Positions 32,021 through 40,228 are shown, counted from the stretch's first letter. The stretch is 64,000 nucleotides of DNA from JBJYKD01 sp049310025 (GCF_049310025.1 NZ_JBJYKD010000007.1:59925-123924), one strand, 5' to 3'. Numbers and translations are program-made. Notes: generated from the letters alone by a model not told the origin.

Positions 32021-33734
32021 TTTAATCGCACCCCCTGCCCTGGGGTTTAATCGATCTGATATTGTGTTTGGTGACAGAATCGGCCAGGTGAAGGTTATAC
32101 TCAACTATCCGCCCAGGGTCGAAAAAGCCTGGCTTTCAAGACTCGCTAACATGCCGGGCGTGGTGGTAAGTGTACACATGGTCCCCACCGATCCTCTGGA
32201 GCTTCTTAAAGCTCTTAATAGAAGCGTCCAGGAATACACCTCAAGACTTGCAGGCGGCGGGGATGCGCTTTCGAAAATCCGATGGGAACAATCCTTAAAT
32301 GATTCAAAAGAATTGATAAGCAAGATTGACAAAGAGCAGCAGAAGGTTTACAAAACCGCCGTGATAATTTTCATAACCGCCGGGAATCGGGACGAACTTG
32401 CCCGAAGGTCCCGGGAAGTGGAGGCGGTCTGCGCCGCTGCCGGTATGCGGGCGAGGACGGCGATTTTCCGTCAGGAGGACGGACTTATGTCGGCGGGACC
32501 TTTTGCCGTGCTCCCGGAGGATATTGCGGACTTTGCCTCAAGGGAAATGCCCGCCGAAACCATTGCAGCTTCATATCCCTGGGTTAACACCGGCATAAAT
32601 CACGGTAGGGGAACCGTTGTTGGCCGTGATGAATCCGGCGGGCTGATACTCATTGACCGCTGGAAGGCTCCCCAGGAGAGCGGAATCACAAACCCAAACA
32701 TGAATATTCTGGGGACAACCGGCGGCGGCAAATCCTTTGCCGTTAAGACGATTCTTTTGCGCGAGTATGCTTTAGGCGCAAGGATTTTAATTCTGGATCC
32801 CGAGCGGGAATATCGAAAGCTGTGCCGGAAACTGGGCGGGGCATGGATAAACGCCGCCGGCGGGAAAGGGAAGATAAATCCCATGGAGGTGCGTCCGGTT
32901 CCGGATATAGATCCGGAGGATGAAGAGGAGGTCAAATCCACAAAGGGTCCCCTGGCTCCCCATTTGCAGCGGCTCAAGACCTTCTTTCAGATGTATATGC
33001 CGGGTCTTTCGGATATTGAACGGGCGGAGCTGGACGATGCTATATTGAAGACATATACGGATTTCGGGATTACCTGGGATACGGATACCACCGGTATAAC
33101 CACATGGCCTACGGTGGAGAATGTTTATGACAATCTAAAGAATGAGAGAGTCAGAGCGCTTTTGAAAAGCGCTGTGGAAGGGTCGGACAGCTTTCTGTGG
33201 AACGGGCAGTCCTCCATCCCGCCGATCAGCGACTTTTCCGTGCTGGACATCATGGACCTCACGGATGCCAGCGATAATGTCCGGCGGGCGCAGTATTTCA
33301 ACATCCTGGGTTATGTATGGGACCTCGTTCGTGAAGGCAGGGCAACGGGGAAAAAGACTTTTTTGGTGGTGGACGAGGCGTGGATTCTGGCGGACCCCAA
33401 CACTCCCCAGGCTCTTACCTTCGTCCGAAATCTTTCAAAAAGGATAAGAAAGTATAACGGAGCTTTGATTATAGTCACTCAGAATATAATCGACTTTCTG
33501 GCGCCGGAAATTTCAAGATTGGGCCAGCCGGTGATTACCAATGCAGCTCAGAAATTGTTGATGAGGCAGGAGGGCAAGGACCTTGAGGCGCTGCGGGAGC
33601 TATTATGTTTGAGCGAAGCGGAAACTGATCTGCTTGCGAACGCCAAACGGGGTGAAGGACTGCTGATTGCGGGCAACCAGAGGGTCCATATCCACATCGA
33701 GGCGGCACCTCATGAATTGGAGCTGATCGAATAA
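32007..33734 (+). CDS. VirB4-family ATPase
   Basis: A 575-residue conjugation ATPase with Walker A GTTGGGKSF near 236, Walker B FLVVDEAWIL near 456 and a TQNIIDFL sensor region. The N-terminal ~200 residues continue the VirB4 N-domain. VirB4 powers channel and pilus assembly. Its length is short for VirB4 (usually 600-800), consistent with the N-terminal part being on the overlapping upstream gene. It ends with a 1-base overlap with the wall hydrolase. Confidence 0.9.
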   Translation: MALIDLIAPPALGFNRSDIVFGDRIGQVKVILNYPPRVEKAWLSRLANMPGVVVSVHMVPTDPLELLKALNRSVQEYTSRLAGGGDALSKIRWEQSLNDSKELISKIDKEQQKVYKTAVIIFITAGNRDELARRSREVEAVCAAAGMRARTAIFRQEDGLMSAGPFAVLPEDIADFASREMPAETIAASYPWVNTGINHGRGTVVGRDESGGLILIDRWKAPQESGITNPNMNILGTTGGGKSFAVKTILLREYALGARILILDPEREYRKLCRKLGGAWINAAGGKGKINPMEVRPVPDIDPEDEEEVKSTKGPLAPHLQRLKTFFQMYMPGLSDIERAELDDAILKTYTDFGITWDTDTTGITTWPTVENVYDNLKNERVRALLKSAVEGSDSFLWNGQSSIPPISDFSVLDIMDLTDASDNVRRAQYFNILGYVWDLVREGRATGKKTFLVVDEAWILADPNTPQALTFVRNLSKRIRKYNGALIIVTQNIIDFLAPEISRLGQPVITNAAQKLLMRQEGKDLEALRELLCLSEAETDLLANAKRGEGLLIAGNQRVHIHIEAAPHELELIE

Positions 33735-34666
33735 TGATTCCGGGATGGGCGATAAGAGTGGGACGAGCCGTAGCAAAGGGGCTGCTGGGAAGCGGCGAGG
33801 ACGGAAGGAATATATTGAAGGCGGTCGTGTTCATCATTCTGGGCATGATCGCCCTTTTTGTCGCCCTTATTACGGCATTTCCAACGGTACTGCTATACCT
33901 GCCGCTGGCGGATGAAGACAGGCTCGGCATGTTTTACGATGTGGTCCGGGATTACGGAAAGGATAAGATAGAGATTCCGTGGGAGGAAGTGGCTGCAGTA
34001 TGGGGGGCATTATATGACCAGGATTATTCTCGGGTGTCAAGAGCCGGTATTGAGGAATTGGCCGGACATTGGGTGGAAAGACAGGAGGAAAAAGTGAAGG
34101 ATGAGCAGGGAAAAACTCATACGAAAGTCACATACATTCTGCGCGGCTTTGATGATGTCATGGATGATCTCGGCATGACGGATGGGCAGAAGGAACAGGC
34201 CGGAAGACTTCTGATGGGTCTTAAAAGCGGCGGTATTACTGTGCGTGATGGCTGGACTGCTTCCCCTGCGGGCGGATGGCTCTGGCCGGTGCCTGCCGAA
34301 TATTCTGTCGCTTCCCGGATCACCTGCCCTTATGGTTACAGAATGGATCCTATCGATCATACTCCGTCTTTTCATCACGGCGTCGATATCGGGGTGCCGG
34401 AAGGGACTGCCGTATATGCGGTGAGAAAAGGTACTATCAGGAATATTTCGGAAGACCGCATATACGGGATAAATATTACGCTGCAGTCCGGGATGTATAT
34501 TATCAGATACGCTCATTTGAGCGGCGTTCTGGTGAATGAAGGGGATGCTGTTAAAAAAGGAGAGATTATTGCAAGGTCGGGGAATACCGGCAGAAGTACC
34601 GGCCCCCATTTGCATTTTGAAGTGAAGTTTATGGGGAAATATGTGAATCCATTGAATTTTTATTAG
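33734..34666 (+). CDS. membrane-anchored M23 peptidase (VirB1-like role)
   Basis: A 310-residue protein with one membrane helix (about 30-55), a helical middle, and a C-terminal LytM/M23 domain with zinc ligands HHGVDIG near 214-220 and HLHFEV near 292-297. It would cut peptidoglycan cross-bridges to let the transfer channel through. Residues 75-190 look like part of a lysozyme-like helical domain, but no catalytic glutamate motif is sure. Its ATG overlaps the VirB4 stop (TAATG). Confidence 0.85.
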   Translation: MIPGWAIRVGRAVAKGLLGSGEDGRNILKAVVFIILGMIALFVALITAFPTVLLYLPLADEDRLGMFYDVVRDYGKDKIEIPWEEVAAVWGALYDQDYSRVSRAGIEELAGHWVERQEEKVKDEQGKTHTKVTYILRGFDDVMDDLGMTDGQKEQAGRLLMGLKSGGITVRDGWTASPAGGWLWPVPAEYSVASRITCPYGYRMDPIDHTPSFHHGVDIGVPEGTAVYAVRKGTIRNISEDRIYGINITLQSGMYIIRYAHLSGVLVNEGDAVKKGEIIARSGNTGRSTGPHLHFEVKFMGKYVNPLNFY

Positions 34667-34681
34667 ATGGGAGGAGTTTAC

Positions 34682-35716
34682 ATGTATGCCATACTTGGCA
34701 AAAATACCGTTCAGCCCGTTACACGATTGTTAAATGATAAAGGATTAAACGATGCTCCAGTACAAATTGTTGCGAAAGGCGAAGGCCCCAAAGCCCTGGA
34801 GGAGGCGGCCAGAATCCCTGCGGATACTTTAATACTGGATGTGGATACGGGCCCCGGATTGGGGCCTGCCGTGTTGAGATACAGACTCAAAAGGCCGGAT
34901 ACGAGGGTAATACTGCTTGCCGTTGATAAAAAGCCCGGTGACAACGATGTGGCCGCTGTGGTCCAGGCCGGCGTCTATGATGTTGTTACCGATGTTGCGT
35001 CCCTGAATGAAGTGTTGAACCGGGCGCCGGCAAATCTTTCCGCAGCGGCAAAATGGCTGGACCCTGCACTTTCTTTAGAACAGGGGGAGGAAGTATCAAA
35101 GATAATAATTAGAGAAAAAATCATCGAGAAAAAGGTGGCCATATCTCAAAGACCGGTCCTTATTGCAGTGGCCGGTACCGCTCCCGGTGTCGGGACAACT
35201 TCCGTTTCTCTTTCCCTTGCGGCTTTCCTGGCCGGGCAGAAATACAAGACTATATATATTGAGGCCGGGGAAGCGAGTATTGAAATTATTACAGGGATGC
35301 AAGTGGGGGCGGAACCCAGGCCATTCCGAGCTTATTTTGATGTGTGCAGAGATGTGAATTATATGGATGTGATTCGGATGAGAAGGCATGAATATATCGT
35401 TTTAGATTTGGGTGCAGTCAGTCCTGAAAAGCTTCTAAGCACTGATGCTGATCTCATGCTGGCCGTTCTGCCGCCGCTTTCTCGTTTTGAAAGGTCCAGG
35501 ACATGGATGAATGCCAGTGTATCATTTGTTTGTGGGGAAGAGTCTGTTCTAGAGGCCATGTCCTGTATGGAAGCTTCCAGGGGGAAAAATGTCTTTATAC
35601 TGCCATATAAAAGCAGATTCCCGAACAAAGATAAAAAGAGCAGTGAATATTGTTCAAAGATCCTGCGAACTGTTTTGCCAGAGAAAAGAATAAATAAATT
35701 TTTTTGTTTTCTATAG
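34682..35716 (+). CDS. TadZ/CpaE-like P-loop ATPase
   Basis: A 344-residue protein. Residues 1-120 form a receiver-like domain (ILDVDTGPGLGPAVL, VILLAVDK). Residues 155-344 are a MinD-type ATPase with deviant Walker A (VAGTAPGVGTTSVSLSLA) and YIVLDLGAVSP. This is the TadZ/CpaE layout, which places Tad pili at a cell site. ATG 34682 with GGAGG just upstream is preferred over 34667. It follows the secretion operon and pairs logically with the cpaB-like gene at the window start. The Walker A lacks the usual invariant lysine pattern GKGGxGKT, so ATPase activity is uncertain. Confidence 0.7.
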   Translation: MYAILGKNTVQPVTRLLNDKGLNDAPVQIVAKGEGPKALEEAARIPADTLILDVDTGPGLGPAVLRYRLKRPDTRVILLAVDKKPGDNDVAAVVQAGVYDVVTDVASLNEVLNRAPANLSAAAKWLDPALSLEQGEEVSKIIIREKIIEKKVAISQRPVLIAVAGTAPGVGTTSVSLSLAAFLAGQKYKTIYIEAGEASIEIITGMQVGAEPRPFRAYFDVCRDVNYMDVIRMRRHEYIVLDLGAVSPEKLLSTDADLMLAVLPPLSRFERSRTWMNASVSFVCGEESVLEAMSCMEASRGKNVFILPYKSRFPNKDKKSSEYCSKILRTVLPEKRINKFFCFL

Positions 35717-35769
35717 TTGTATTAAAAAAATTCGTATTTTTTATACGAATTTCCAATTTTCAGGTGATA

Positions 35770-35930
35770 CCTTCGGCTGTAGCCGGAAGTGCCCCTTTTC
35801 GAGCGGGCGGGGGAGAGCCTCACGGCCTGAATCATTGTTATATCCCGACGATGGGTTTTGGCAAGAGGCAGCTTTCACTAAGATGAGCATAAATGGCCTC
35901 GCCCCGCCAGGGCTAGCTTTCCGCTGGGTG
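35770..35930 (+). repeat. structured repeat, copy E (degenerate)
   Basis: GCCTCACGGCCTGAA at 35817-35831 and GAGCATAAATGGCCT at 35885-35899 mark remains of the large domain, and GGAAGTGCCCCTTTTC resembles the hairpin 2 region. Internal stems are lost. The remaining gap, 35,930-36,065, shows nothing notable. Confidence 0.55.
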
Positions 35931-36064
35931 TCTAGAAAAACGTGGATAAAGTTAAACAAGCTTTTCTATTTGTTTTTTCATATTCTTTTTGTGTCTGCCA
36001 TTCTTCAGAATATTTTTAGTAAAAAGAATCATAAGACAGAACCGCCTTTCACATTTTAAAGATC

Positions 36065-36169
36065 TTATAATACCTTGCTACAAAGCTCATTAATTTTCTC
36101 AAACCAACCTTTTACCTCGTTCCAAGCATTTAAATCTTCGAGATGTTTTTTAGTTATGTCTTTAGAGCA
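36065..36169 (-). pseudogene. 3' fragment of a - strand gene
   Basis: The - strand reads an open frame of 34 residues (KDITKKHLEDLNAWNEV...ELCSKVL) ending in a stop at 36065-36067, with no start. It reads like a real helical C-terminus. It meets the next fragment tail-cut at about 36,170. Confidence 0.4.
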
Positions 36170-36172
36170 TAC

Positions 36173-36286
36173 GAGGAGGCAGGATATTACGGGACTGGGA
36201 ACCTGGGAGCACTGCGGGAAGAATATAAAGAGTTTACGGAGGGTGCTGGCAAATTTATAAAGGCAATAATGAGTATAAAGAAATGA
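36173..36286 (+). pseudogene. 3' fragment of a + strand gene
   Basis: A 37-residue frame without a start (GTGNLGALREEYKEFTEG...IMSIKK) ends at 36284-36286 and is followed at once by a good terminator. It is probably the surviving end of a gene removed by recombination at about 36,170. Confidence 0.4.
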
Positions 36287-36314
36287 CCCGGCAATAAGCC
36301 GGGGACTTTTTTAT
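36286..36314 (+). terminator. rho-independent terminator
   Basis: CCCGGC-aataa-GCCGGG followed by GACTTTTTT. It lies between converging genes and could also stop the - strand Abi gene. Confidence 0.8.
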
Positions 36315-36328
36315 TTCAAATTGACGAA

Positions 36329-37198
36329 TTAGGGTTGTTTTTGGAGTAAAGAAAGCCAGTTAGCAGGGAATCCCATTAACGAAGGATCTACTTTATCAAA
36401 TGTTTCAAAAAGCGCTTCTAGATTTATTAAAAATGATGTCCATTTATTATCATCTTTAATTAAATATTTTAGTATGAATACGAGAGCAAATAACTTATCA
36501 TTTTGTATTCCTAATTTTTTATCTTTTTTTCCTAGTTTAGGGGTAATAGTAAAGCGTCTGTTGTAAAGTCTTCCGTAGTGAGCACATATATTTCTTAAAA
36601 CGACGAGAGACCTAAGCCATGTTGTAATATAGACAGCGGGAAAGTTATAATACGTCTTAGATATAGTATTTTTATCCTCTTTTTTCATATTATTAAACAG
36701 TCTTGACAGTGTACCAAAAGATAAAATTTCAACCGCCACCCATATTGGGAATTTACCGCCGTATTTTTCAATATGGTGTTTTACAAACAACTCTTGCTTA
36801 TTCCTCTCAATTTCTTTTTGAAGATCAGATAAACATTCTTTGTGGTATACTTCTTTTTCAAAATACTTACTGTCAGTATAACATAAGGGACCATATTTAT
36901 GAGCTAAATGATATCCTATATGTGTTCTAAACGAAATTTCAACTGTTTCAACTAAATCCAATAACAAGTATCTTAGTTTTTTGTCAAATTCATAAATCTC
37001 ATAAATGGTATTAAAAGTTACACCAGGATAAAATATATCATTTCTTCTAAGAGTCAAGCTATAGCCGCTTAATCTATAATAACTTACATGTGTCAGAACG
37101 TGTTTAGCGAATTCTTCATCTTCGATTATTAAATTTCGTCTTTTTAATAACTCAATTTGTTGTTGGATTGTTGATGGAGGTTTTACAAAGCTACTCAT
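36329..37198 (-). CDS. Abi_2-family abortive infection protein (AbiD/AbiF-like)
   Basis: A 289-residue protein with the Abi_2 features: N-terminal HVSYYRLSGYSL, the central EFDKKLRYLLLDLVETVEISFRTHIGYHLA, and the C-terminal WLRSLVVLRNICAHYGRLYNRR, which holds the HEPN RNxxxH motif. Such proteins stop phage growth by abortive infection, probably as RNases. A short structured RNA with its own promoter lies just upstream on the same strand, as known for abiF loci. Base composition is clearly AT-richer than its neighbours, a sign of separate acquisition. Confidence 0.85.
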   Translation of the reverse strand: MSSFVKPPSTIQQQIELLKRRNLIIEDEEFAKHVLTHVSYYRLSGYSLTLRRNDIFYPGVTFNTIYEIYEFDKKLRYLLLDLVETVEISFRTHIGYHLAHKYGPLCYTDSKYFEKEVYHKECLSDLQKEIERNKQELFVKHHIEKYGGKFPIWVAVEILSFGTLSRLFNNMKKEDKNTISKTYYNFPAVYITTWLRSLVVLRNICAHYGRLYNRRFTITPKLGKKDKKLGIQNDKLFALVFILKYLIKDDNKWTSFLINLEALFETFDKVDPSLMGFPANWLSLLQKQP

Positions 37199-37212
37199 TT
37201 TTTAACCTCTAA

Positions 37213-37279
37213 TAAAAAAATGTCTCACCCTGGTCCGCATTGACAGATTTCTCTGTCAAGAGGCGTGGTGAGCTCTGTT
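37213..37279 (-). ncRNA. abiF-type small RNA
   Basis: On the - strand, 7 bases after a consensus promoter, the transcript would fold as CTCACC...GGTGAG enclosing TTGACAGA-gaaa-TCTGTCAA, and ends in ACATTTTTTT. It lies 14 bases upstream of the Abi_2 start. The arrangement (own promoter, compact nested hairpin, terminator, then gene) matches the published abiF RNA motif, though covariation cannot be checked here. Confidence 0.65.
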
Positions 37280-37285
37280 GTCTTT

Positions 37286-37314
37286 ATTATAACATTATGA
37301 AATAAAAATAGCAA
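37286..37314 (-). promoter_or_regulatory. promoter of the abiF-type RNA
   Basis: TTGCTA (37314-37309) and TATAAT (37291-37286) are separated by 17 bases on the - strand. Confidence 0.75.
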
Positions 37315-37556
37315 GATTTTTATTAATAGGGAATAACAGTGAATATCTTGAGATAACGGTCAATAACTATTTAAATCATAGAATATGCAGTAAATAAATT
37401 AAATTTCTTATTCTAGCGTAATACATAAAAAATGCCGACATTCTTTTAACCTCTGATTATATCTTATTTATAAAAATTTTAAGGTATAATTTCAACTGAG
37501 CTTCGATAATTTTTATACGAAGTAGAAAATAAGGAGAGGCTCGGTAACTAGACAAA

Positions 37557-37589
37557 CTTTCCGCCCAAAATCAAAATTTGGGCGGAAAG
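37557..37589. repeat. perfect 13-bp inverted repeat
   Basis: CTTTCCGCCCAAA and TTTGGGCGGAAAG are separated by 7 bases. No T tract follows. It lies ~90 bases from the tRNA-Thr fragment, so it may belong to the element end. The rest of 37,320-37,670 is AT-rich with nothing else clear. Confidence 0.6.
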
Positions 37590-37675
37590 ATTGATGAAGA
37601 GAACACATATTCGCTACGGTAGAACCCTTGATATTCGTGACAGAACTATAAATTATAATAAGAATAAGTTATACA

Positions 37676-37724
37676 GGCACTCGTAATGTGCAGGTCGTGG
37701 GTTCAAATCCCACCATCAGCTTCA
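37676..37724 (+). other. 3' half of a tRNA-Thr(CGT)-like gene, candidate attachment site
   Basis: It starts at an anticodon-loop-like CTCGTAA, then has TGTGC, variable loop AGGTC, a perfect T-arm (GTGGG-TTCAAAT-CCCAC) and acceptor strand CATCAGC. The 5' half is missing: no GCTGATG acceptor or D-arm precedes it. The break in the anticodon arm is a usual crossover place for tyrosine integrases. Confidence 0.65.
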
Positions 37725-37734
37725 GAGAACATAA

Positions 37735-37766
37735 GGCTTCCAAGATTTTTTCCGGAAGCTTTTTTG
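37735..37766 (+). terminator. rho-independent terminator after the tRNA fragment
   Basis: GCTTCC / GGAAGC stem with a 12-base loop followed by six T residues. Confidence 0.8.
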
Positions 37767-37818
37767 GTTAGTTTCTACCCGGTATCTAGTATATAAAAAG
37801 ATATTATTCAAAACCCCG

Positions 37819-38194
37819 GCCCTGCATCGAGCACCTTCGGGCTCCATGCAAGGCCTGATATTGGGCGCCTCCGCTTTCGGGCATACATTCCAGTGGAAGT
37901 GCCTTTTTTAATTGTAAAATCGATATAAATGAGCAACAACAACCACCCCGGCCTCCGGCCGGGAATTAATTCGCCTCACGGCCCCAAGCATTATAACATC
38001 CCGGCGCGGGCCTCCGGCAAGGGGCAGGGCTCCGCTTCGCTTTCGCCGCCGTGAGCATAAAGGCCAACTCCCACCCCTCGGGTGGGGGCCCCGCCACCCC
38101 GTCCCTAGCGGGCCGGGTCCCCTCCAATTATCCCTCCCCACCCCCTTGCCTTTGCCCTGCCGGGATTTTCTTTGGCAGCCAAGCCGTGAGGCGG
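37819..38194 (+). repeat. structured repeat, copy F
   Basis: The longest copy, with an insert around the CAACAACAACC motif (37,934). The large domain spans 37973-38192. Stems change on both sides relative to other copies: GGCAAGGGG/CCCCTTGCC replaces GTCAAGGGG/CCCCTTGAC, and ATCCCGGC/GCCGGGAT replaces the GCCGGC stem. The invariant GGGTCCCCTCCAATTATCC block is kept. It lies beyond the tRNA scar, so it may mark a second, older element. Confidence 0.75.
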
Positions 38195-38213
38195 CGCCCC
38201 GGTAGGGAAGAGG

Positions 38214-38600
38214 TTGGGTGCTGTCTATAGGGTGAAAGGTCCGAACGCTGAAGGCAGCAGTAACTGTTAGCTTAAGCAAGAGTGCAGCAAACCGCTGATC
38301 TGAGGCCCCCCAGCCATAGGTGAGGTTAGTGGTAACTGCGTACAAAACAATGCAAAGTCCTTGCTATCAAAGAGTGGCCAAAGAGTAAATGGGGCGGGTA
38401 GAGGGAGGGGAAGGCAACGATCTTAACGGGAAGGCCTGCAGACTATGCGGAGTCAGCGAAGGGCAGAGCATCTGGAACAAAGAGCAATGCATAGCCCGGC
38501 TATTGAGGCGCGGCCAGACGATAGATGCAGCAAACGAATAACCTGGACTTATACAGAGCACATCCGACAAGGGAAGGCCTGAGCATCAAGAAAACGGAAT
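38214..38600 (+). mobile_element. probable group II intron 5' fragment
   Basis: Sequence such as GGGTGAAAGGTCC (38,230), GAAGGCAGCAGTAAC and GGGAAGGCCTGAGCATCAAG resembles domain I of bacterial group II introns. No reverse transcriptase frame and no domain V hairpin follow, so it would be a truncated remnant. The stretch 38,600-38,840 shows no further feature. Confidence 0.45.
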
Positions 38601-38842
38601 TACCATAATACGGATGGCATTTAAACTTACAATTTATAATTTATATTTTATTTATAATTTATTTTTTATTGCTAAAGGCCCACGAAATTCTTTTGACATA
38701 AACTGCCTTTTGATATGGCTTGTTAGGCTTTTTATTACATCGTTCTTTGGAGTCGAAAAGCCATCCGTCTTTAAGCATCCCATACTATGTATCCAGACTT
38801 TCTTGTCCGAGTTCACAGAAAAATGTGCTTTTTGGCACCTTC

Positions 38843-39832
38843 ATGAAGTTTAAAATGACTTCAATAATATTTTTGATTTTATTAATAATTTTTTCTCCTT
38901 ACGTCTTAGCTGATGGTATTCTCGATACATATGACGAGAAATTTTATACTTTATGGAATTCGGGAAAAGTGAGCAGTACAGTTCATGATTTGTATTTGGA
39001 ATGCAAAAGCATTTATTCTACTATAAACGACATAAACAACGATTTTGATTTATCAATATGGGACAAAGAACTGAAGGGTAATTACCTTAGTATGACTACT
39101 TATCAATACGTTTCGTGGAGTGATTCTCTTTTTTATTTTTTGGTTGTAGGTCATGAAAATTTACATAGATATTTAAAAGAAATAAATATAAATAAAGTAA
39201 ACCCAGAAGAAAAAATAGTTTTAGATATGTCAAGAGAAATATATACAAAAGCTATTGGCAACCCTTACCTCGATATAATCGGAAAAGACTTGCTTGATGT
39301 TAGTAATCGTCCAGTAACATCTTCAATGGAATTTGGAGAATTTCAGAAAGAATTAAAGAAACAAGCTAGAGAGGCTTATAACAATTATATTAAATTTAAA
39401 AAGTTAAGGGATTCGCTTCCGGTATGGTTTGTTCAGGAAAGTGAAGACGTTGGTGGCGAAATAGCAAAGACTATGGCTGAAACTTTTGCATTTCCGGTTA
39501 TTGATGAAGCAGCAGGTTTTCCTGTAACGACTGTTGTAGGTACTTCCATTGATGTTACAGTCGCTGCTTACAGTGCATATAAAGCTGCCACAGCTAAGAC
39601 GGCGAAAGATAAGACGATGCATACTATTGCTGCTGTAATAGGTATAACCAGTATCGTTACAGGCTTAATTATGGGAAGTGGGGTTCTTATTATCGCGGGT
39701 GCGATAGTAAGTTTGGGTCTTATAGCAACACAAGCTTTCCTGGAAAAAACAGCAGTGAAAGCTGTAGATAAGATAGAAAATAATGTGTTGCCTGACTGGG
39801 GTAAGACCGTGGATGATATATTGAAAAAATAA
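38843..39832 (+). CDS. orphan secreted protein with a C-terminal membrane region
   Basis: A 329-residue protein beginning with a signal peptide (FLILLIIFSPYVLADG, residues 7-22). An alpha-helical region follows, and residues 240-305 hold an Ala/Gly/Ile-rich double membrane hairpin (TIAAVIGITSIVTGLIMGSGVLIIAGAIVSLGL). The end is amphipathic. That makes it reminiscent of polymorphic-toxin or LXG-like carriers, but no domain is recognised. ATG 38843 is chosen because the signal peptide starts there; longer in-frame starts lack one. AT-rich, unlike the core genes after it. Confidence 0.55.
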   Translation: MKFKMTSIIFLILLIIFSPYVLADGILDTYDEKFYTLWNSGKVSSTVHDLYLECKSIYSTINDINNDFDLSIWDKELKGNYLSMTTYQYVSWSDSLFYFLVVGHENLHRYLKEININKVNPEEKIVLDMSREIYTKAIGNPYLDIIGKDLLDVSNRPVTSSMEFGEFQKELKKQAREAYNNYIKFKKLRDSLPVWFVQESEDVGGEIAKTMAETFAFPVIDEAAGFPVTTVVGTSIDVTVAAYSAYKAATAKTAKDKTMHTIAAVIGITSIVTGLIMGSGVLIIAGAIVSLGLIATQAFLEKTAVKAVDKIENNVLPDWGKTVDDILKK

Positions 39833-39845
39833 ATTATCTTAACCT

Positions 39846-39892
39846 AAGTGACATTTTCATAGAAACATTTCAGGGTGACATTATCACAGAAA
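39846..39892. repeat. IS21-type terminal repeats (remnant)
   Basis: AAGTGACATTTTCATAGAAA and GGGTGACATTATCACAGAAA are two imperfect 20-bp repeats 27 bp apart. Multiple GTGACATTTTCACAGAAA-like repeats are typical of IS21-family ends. No transposase genes remain. Confidence 0.45.
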
Positions 39893-39919
39893 AACTACAA
39901 AAAAATTTGCCGATAACTC

Positions 39920-39948
39920 TTGCATAAAATGGGGATTGATGCTATAAT
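39920..39948 (+). promoter_or_regulatory. promoter of tRNA-Val
   Basis: TTGCAT and TATAAT with 17-base spacing, about 80 bases upstream of the tRNA. A CAAGTTCA/TGAACTTG hairpin follows the -10. Confidence 0.7.
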
Positions 39949-40029
39949 ATCATTTGCAAGTTCAGTTTTTGAACTTGTTAGACAATCTTATGATTTCGGG
40001 ACGATTCCGGTTCCCGGCACCAGATACGT

Positions 40030-40104
40030 GGGCGCTTAGCTCAGTGGGAGAGCACTTCCTTGACGCGGAAGGGGTCGTAAGTTCAATCCTTACAGCGCCC
40101 ACCA
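40030..40104 (+). tRNA. tRNA-Val (GAC)
   Basis: Acceptor GGGCGCT pairs with AGCGCCC, followed by an encoded ACCA end. The D-arm holds TAGCTCAGTGGGAGAGCA. The anticodon arm CTTCC-TTGACGC-GGAAG gives anticodon GAC. The T-arm is GTAAG-TTCAATC-CTTAC. A good promoter lies upstream. Confidence 0.93.
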
Positions 40105-40228
40105 TTTTATTTTTACTTGCTTTTAAGATTATTTTTATGTAAATATATGGAATTGCTCCCTCGGATTTTTTGTATATGGTATGAGCCATAAACATATAAT
40201 ATTTACAAAAGAAGAGGGAGTGGTTCCG

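Noticed and set aside
36075..36260. A 61-residue + strand ORF.
   Set aside because: It crosses the junction of two gene fragments read in other frames, so it is a chance frame.
37676..37724. A functional tRNA-Thr gene.
   Set aside because: The 5' acceptor strand, D-arm and a proper 5' anticodon stem are missing.
38214..38600. A full group II intron.
   Set aside because: No reverse transcriptase frame and no domain V-like hairpin are present downstream, so at most a 5' fragment remains.
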